Part shown: piece after piece, positions 41,635 to 43,980 of the stretch | Numbering within the stretch: position 1 is the first letter of the stretch | Layout of the letters: each line of letters begins with the position of its first letter | Origin: an uncultured Asticcacaulis sp. | GTDB lineage: Bacteria > Pseudomonadota > Alphaproteobacteria > Caulobacterales > Caulobacteraceae | Reading direction: 5' to 3' | DNA length: 43,980 bases | Assembly: GCA_936940865.1 (NCBI GenBank) | Contig: CAKZJB010000224.1 | Location: forward strand, 1 to 43,980 | Program-made: the position numbers and the translations under genes | Notes under the pieces: generated by a model | Database searches by the model: none | Told to the model about the DNA's origin: nothing | Seen by the model: the letters and a program-made list of their open reading frames with translations, nothing else

Positions 41635-41984
41635 ATCGACCTCTGCATACTGTCCGGGGCCCGGCAGCGGGGATCAGAGGAAAGATAATCGACTCCGTCT
41701 GCGCCCGGGCGGTAGAATGGTAATATCGCGGGGCGAAACGAAGGCTCGCCCCTTGCGCTGCAAAATGGCCGGAAGGGCTGTAAAAAGTCAGTTCGGTTGC
41801 CGAAATCGCCCGTAAAGCGTTAATCAGTAACGTGAGCGCACGGGCCGGAAGACGACCGCGCGCAAAGGCATATTTTTCAAGGAAAGTTCAGGACGCGGAC
41901 GGATCGCCGACACGGCAATTCCAGCACGCGTTCAACATGCGATGACGTAATTGTGTCTGCTTTGTGGCCGGGGCGCGGCGGGGG

Positions 41985-42989
41985 CTAACCGACGTCTTCC
42001 CAGCGGCCCGAGGTTTCCGAGCGGAACAGGGCGTCGATGATGCGCATGTTTTGCCGGGCGTCGTCGATGCCATAGGGCAGGGGAATTTCACCCAGGACCG
42101 CACGCGAAAAGTCCTCGCTCATGCGCGTATACTGGTCCGATACGTCCATCTCGAAGATTTCGGCCGACGATCCGTCGAGCGCCTCGCCTGTGTCGATGGC
42201 GAAGATGTTGGGGACATCGGGCTGGGCGTTATACGGCACGGGGATGGTCAGGCGCGCGTCCGCCCCCCAGACGGTCAGCTGCTGGGCGCGCGCCAGCTCG
42301 GTCGATACGCCGAAGGTGAGCTGGCGGCCGCCGCCGAAATCGAGCAGGCCGCCGGTGACGGTGTCGGTGCCGAAGGTGGCGTGACGCGTGACCAGGGCCA
42401 TGACGCGGACCGGCTCGGCTTCGAAGAAGAAGCGGCCGGCGACGACGGGATAGCAGCCGATATCCATCAGCCCGCCGCCGCCCCATTCGACCTTGTTGCG
42501 GATATTGGCCGGGTCCTGGTTGTTATAGCTGAAGAAGGACTGGATCATGCGCGGGGCCGAGCCCAGGGCGCCTTTGCGCACCTGTTCGCGCGCCGCGTTC
42601 CATTGCAGCGAATGGCGGACCATGAAGCCTTCCATGATCAGAACCTTGTCCTGGACGGTCCTCAGTTGATCGAGCTCGGCGGCATTCAGCGCCATCGGCT
42701 TTTCGCACAGGACGTGCTTGCCGGCTTGTGCGGCCTTGAGGGTCAGCGGCACGTGCAGGTGGTTGGGCAGGGGATTGTAGATGGCGTCGATATCGGGATC
42801 GGCCAGCAGGTCCTCATAGGAACCATAGGCCTTTTCTATGCCGATCGACGAGGCCGTGGCCTCGGCCGCGGCCAGGTCGCGCGACGCGATGGCGGCCACG
42901 TCGATATAATGGCTCTTGCGCATGCCGGGGATGACCTTGGCCACGCCGATCCTCGCGGTCGACAACACGCCCCACCTGACCTTTTTCAT
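41985..42989 (-). CDS. Gfo/Idh/MocA family oxidoreductase
   Basis: A 334-aa NAD(P)-dependent sugar or polyol dehydrogenase. The Rossmann N-terminus (KKVRWGVLSTARIGVAKVIP) is followed by NPLPNHLHVPLTLKAAQAGKHVLCEKPMAL (EKP motif, catalytic Lys), the FMVRHSLQW segment and GGGGLMDIGCYPV, the family's C-terminal Asp/His region. GAGGGA 6 nt before the ATG at 42989 favours this start over one six codons earlier. It is divergent from the ABM-domain gene across 74 bp. The substrate is unknown; 1,5-anhydro-sugar, glucose-fructose or xylose dehydrogenases are possibilities. Confidence 0.88.
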   Translation of the reverse strand: MKKVRWGVLSTARIGVAKVIPGMRKSHYIDVAAIASRDLAAAEATASSIGIEKAYGSYEDLLADPDIDAIYNPLPNHLHVPLTLKAAQAGKHVLCEKPMALNAAELDQLRTVQDKVLIMEGFMVRHSLQWNAAREQVRKGALGSAPRMIQSFFSYNNQDPANIRNKVEWGGGGLMDIGCYPVVAGRFFFEAEPVRVMALVTRHATFGTDTVTGGLLDFGGGRQLTFGVSTELARAQQLTVWGADARLTIPVPYNAQPDVPNIFAIDTGEALDGSSAEIFEMDVSDQYTRMSEDFSRAVLGEIPLPYGIDDARQNMRIIDALFRSETSGRWEDVG

Positions 42990-43063
42990 GTTGCGTCCCT
43001 CGCTCATGCTTGAATAGATGGCGAATACCGCGTGCCGGTTCGCGCCGCAACAAGAGAGACCCC

Positions 43064-43363
43064 ATGATCACCGAAATCGCCACCCTGCGCATCGATCCGG
43101 CGAAGGCCGAAGCCTTCGAAGCCGCCGTCGCCGCCGCGAAGCCGTACTTCCAGAGTTCGCCCGGCTGCCACGGCATGGCGCTGGAAAAGGTGATCGAGAC
43201 GCCCGGCCTCTATCACCTGCGTGTCCTGTGGGAGACGGTCGAGGCCCATACGGTGACCTTCCGCGGTTCCGACAACTTCCAGCAATGGCGCGCCCTGGCG
43301 GGGCCTTTCTTCGTGTCGCCGCCCGACGTCGTGCACGCCGAAACCGCCGCGACATTTTTCTAA
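43064..43363 (+). CDS. Antibiotic biosynthesis monooxygenase (ABM) fold protein
   Basis: A 99-aa single-domain dimeric ferredoxin-like protein. Strand 1 is ITEIATLRIDP, a helix KAEAFEAAVAAAKPYFQSSPG follows, then YHLRVLWETVEAHTVTFRGS and FQQWRALAGPFF. This matches the ABM/YgiN pattern in which members act as quinone or heme monooxygenases, or bind small molecules. AAGAGAG upstream supports the ATG at 43064. It lies 3 bp before the PP2C gene, suggesting co-transcription. Confidence 0.85.
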   Translation: MITEIATLRIDPAKAEAFEAAVAAAKPYFQSSPGCHGMALEKVIETPGLYHLRVLWETVEAHTVTFRGSDNFQQWRALAGPFFVSPPDVVHAETAATFF

Positions 43364-43366
43364 GCC

Positions 43367-43980
43367 ATGGCCGCGCCCGACAAGAAACTTAAGGTCGCCA
43401 CGGGCTTCGCCAGCGAAAAGGGGCCGCGCGCCGACAACCAGGATTTCGGCGCGGCCTATCTGGAAGGGCCTCCGCGCCACCATGGCCTGGTCGCGGCCGT
43501 CGCGGACGGGGTCGGCGGCCAGAAGGGCGGGCGCGTTGCCGCCGAACTGAGCGTGCGCGCCTTCATCGACGACTATGTCAGCCAGAGCGACGCTCTGCCG
43601 CCGCGCAAGACGGCCGCCCGGGCGCTGGAAAGCATAAACCACTGGATCCACCAGCAGGGCCAGAAAGACGAGAAGCTGAAGGGCATGGCGGCGGTTTTTA
43701 CCGGCATCGTGCTCAAGGGCCACCGCCTGCACAGCTTCCACGCCGGCGACACGCGGCTTTACCGCCTGCGCGACGGGAGCCTGAGCCTGTTGACGCGCGA
43801 CCACAAGCCCGAGGGCGCCGAAGGCAGCAATCTGATCACCCGTGCCGTCGGCATGGAAGAGTCGCTGCGTATCGACTACCGTGTCCACGACATCCAGCCG
43901 CATGACAGACTGTTGCTGTCGAGCGATGGCGTCCATGGACCGCTCGGCGACGCCGACATCGAAGCGATGCTGGCGGCGCG
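43367..43980 (+). CDS. PP2C-family protein phosphatase, truncated by the window end
   Basis: The first 204 residues of a PP2C serine/threonine phosphatase. Visible metal-binding motifs are SEKGPRADNQDF (motif 1), AVADGVGGQKGGRVAAELS (motif 2), FHAGDTRLYRLRDGSL and LLLSSDGVHGPLGD. The gene starts 3 bp after the ABM-domain stop. In alphaproteobacteria this PP2C type is often fused to a C-terminal serine/threonine kinase, but the rest lies beyond the window and the fusion cannot be judged. Confidence 0.9.
   Translation, partial: MAAPDKKLKVATGFASEKGPRADNQDFGAAYLEGPPRHHGLVAAVADGVGGQKGGRVAAELSVRAFIDDYVSQSDALPPRKTAARALESINHWIHQQGQKDEKLKGMAAVFTGIVLKGHRLHSFHAGDTRLYRLRDGSLSLLTRDHKPEGAEGSNLITRAVGMEESLRIDYRVHDIQPHDRLLLSSDGVHGPLGDADIEAMLAA

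Noticed and set aside
41635-41984. Gene or operator in the 350-bp stretch before the GT4 fusion gene
   Set aside because: No frame has a start with a ribosome-binding site; only a 7-bp stem (41730-41752) and a weak CGTTA/TAACG pair near 41817 are seen, too little to call.

Overview
The window looks like chromosome from a free-living alphaproteobacterium of the Caulobacterales, most like Asticcacaulis or a relative. This is inferred from the roughly 60-65% GC content with strong third-position G/C bias, the dense oligosaccharide-utilisation genes driven by a sodium:solute symporter, the PHB genes, the abundance of histidine kinases and receivers, and the Atm1-type exporter. No rRNA, tRNA, CRISPR array, insertion sequence, phage module or origin was found. 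I read 42 protein genes, the last cut by the window edge.

Layout. 1-4020: a Pho-box-driven pstSCAB phosphate uptake operon with an intrinsic terminator between pstS and pstC and another after pstB. 4116-9864: a GT-C membrane glycosyltransferase, a secreted carbohydrate-esterase-like hydrolase behind a LacI-type operator, a divergent ribokinase/nucleoside hydrolase pair, a Dabb protein and a MerC-domain protein behind a Zur-like box. 9949-15180: an operator palindrome, then GH130 mannosylglucose phosphorylase, cellobiose/mannobiose 2-epimerase and an SSS symporter. Together these form the intracellular arm of the Bacteroides-type mannobiose pathway, with a CE12-like esterase convergent to them. 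15307-18406: a DsbA/FrnE-like protein, an Atm1-type ABC exporter with a strong terminator, a hairpin-rich stretch and a Thr/Ser-rich lipoprotein. 18747-20362: 3-hydroxybutyrate dehydrogenase, a phasin and a Tat-exported small protein.

20531-23808 holds the least explained block: a response regulator with a long non-DNA-binding C-terminus, translationally coupled to the first of two tandem paralogues (about 390 aa each) of a family I do not recognise. 23854-28422: a secreted prolyl oligopeptidase, a membrane protein/winged-helix regulator pair with a probable operator, and phhA-phhB for phenylalanine hydroxylation.

28541-37050 is a signalling and envelope-stress region: a KdpE-type regulator, a soluble KdpD-like kinase core without kdpFABC, a three-gene phosphorelay (CHASE3-PAS kinase, single receiver, hybrid kinase), and many small stress-type proteins (DUF1328, YqjD/YqjE-like, CsbD-like and three unrecognised ones). 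A 78-nt imperfect hairpin lies between the YqjD-like and CsbD-like genes.

37231-41634: an unknown gene behind two Fur-like boxes, then a second GH130 gene following a GT4 glycosyltransferase fused to a probable helical-toroid domain. That pair suggests synthesis and turnover of a cytoplasmic mannoside. 41985-43980: a Gfo/Idh/MocA oxidoreductase, an antibiotic-biosynthesis-monooxygenase-fold protein and the start of a PP2C phosphatase.
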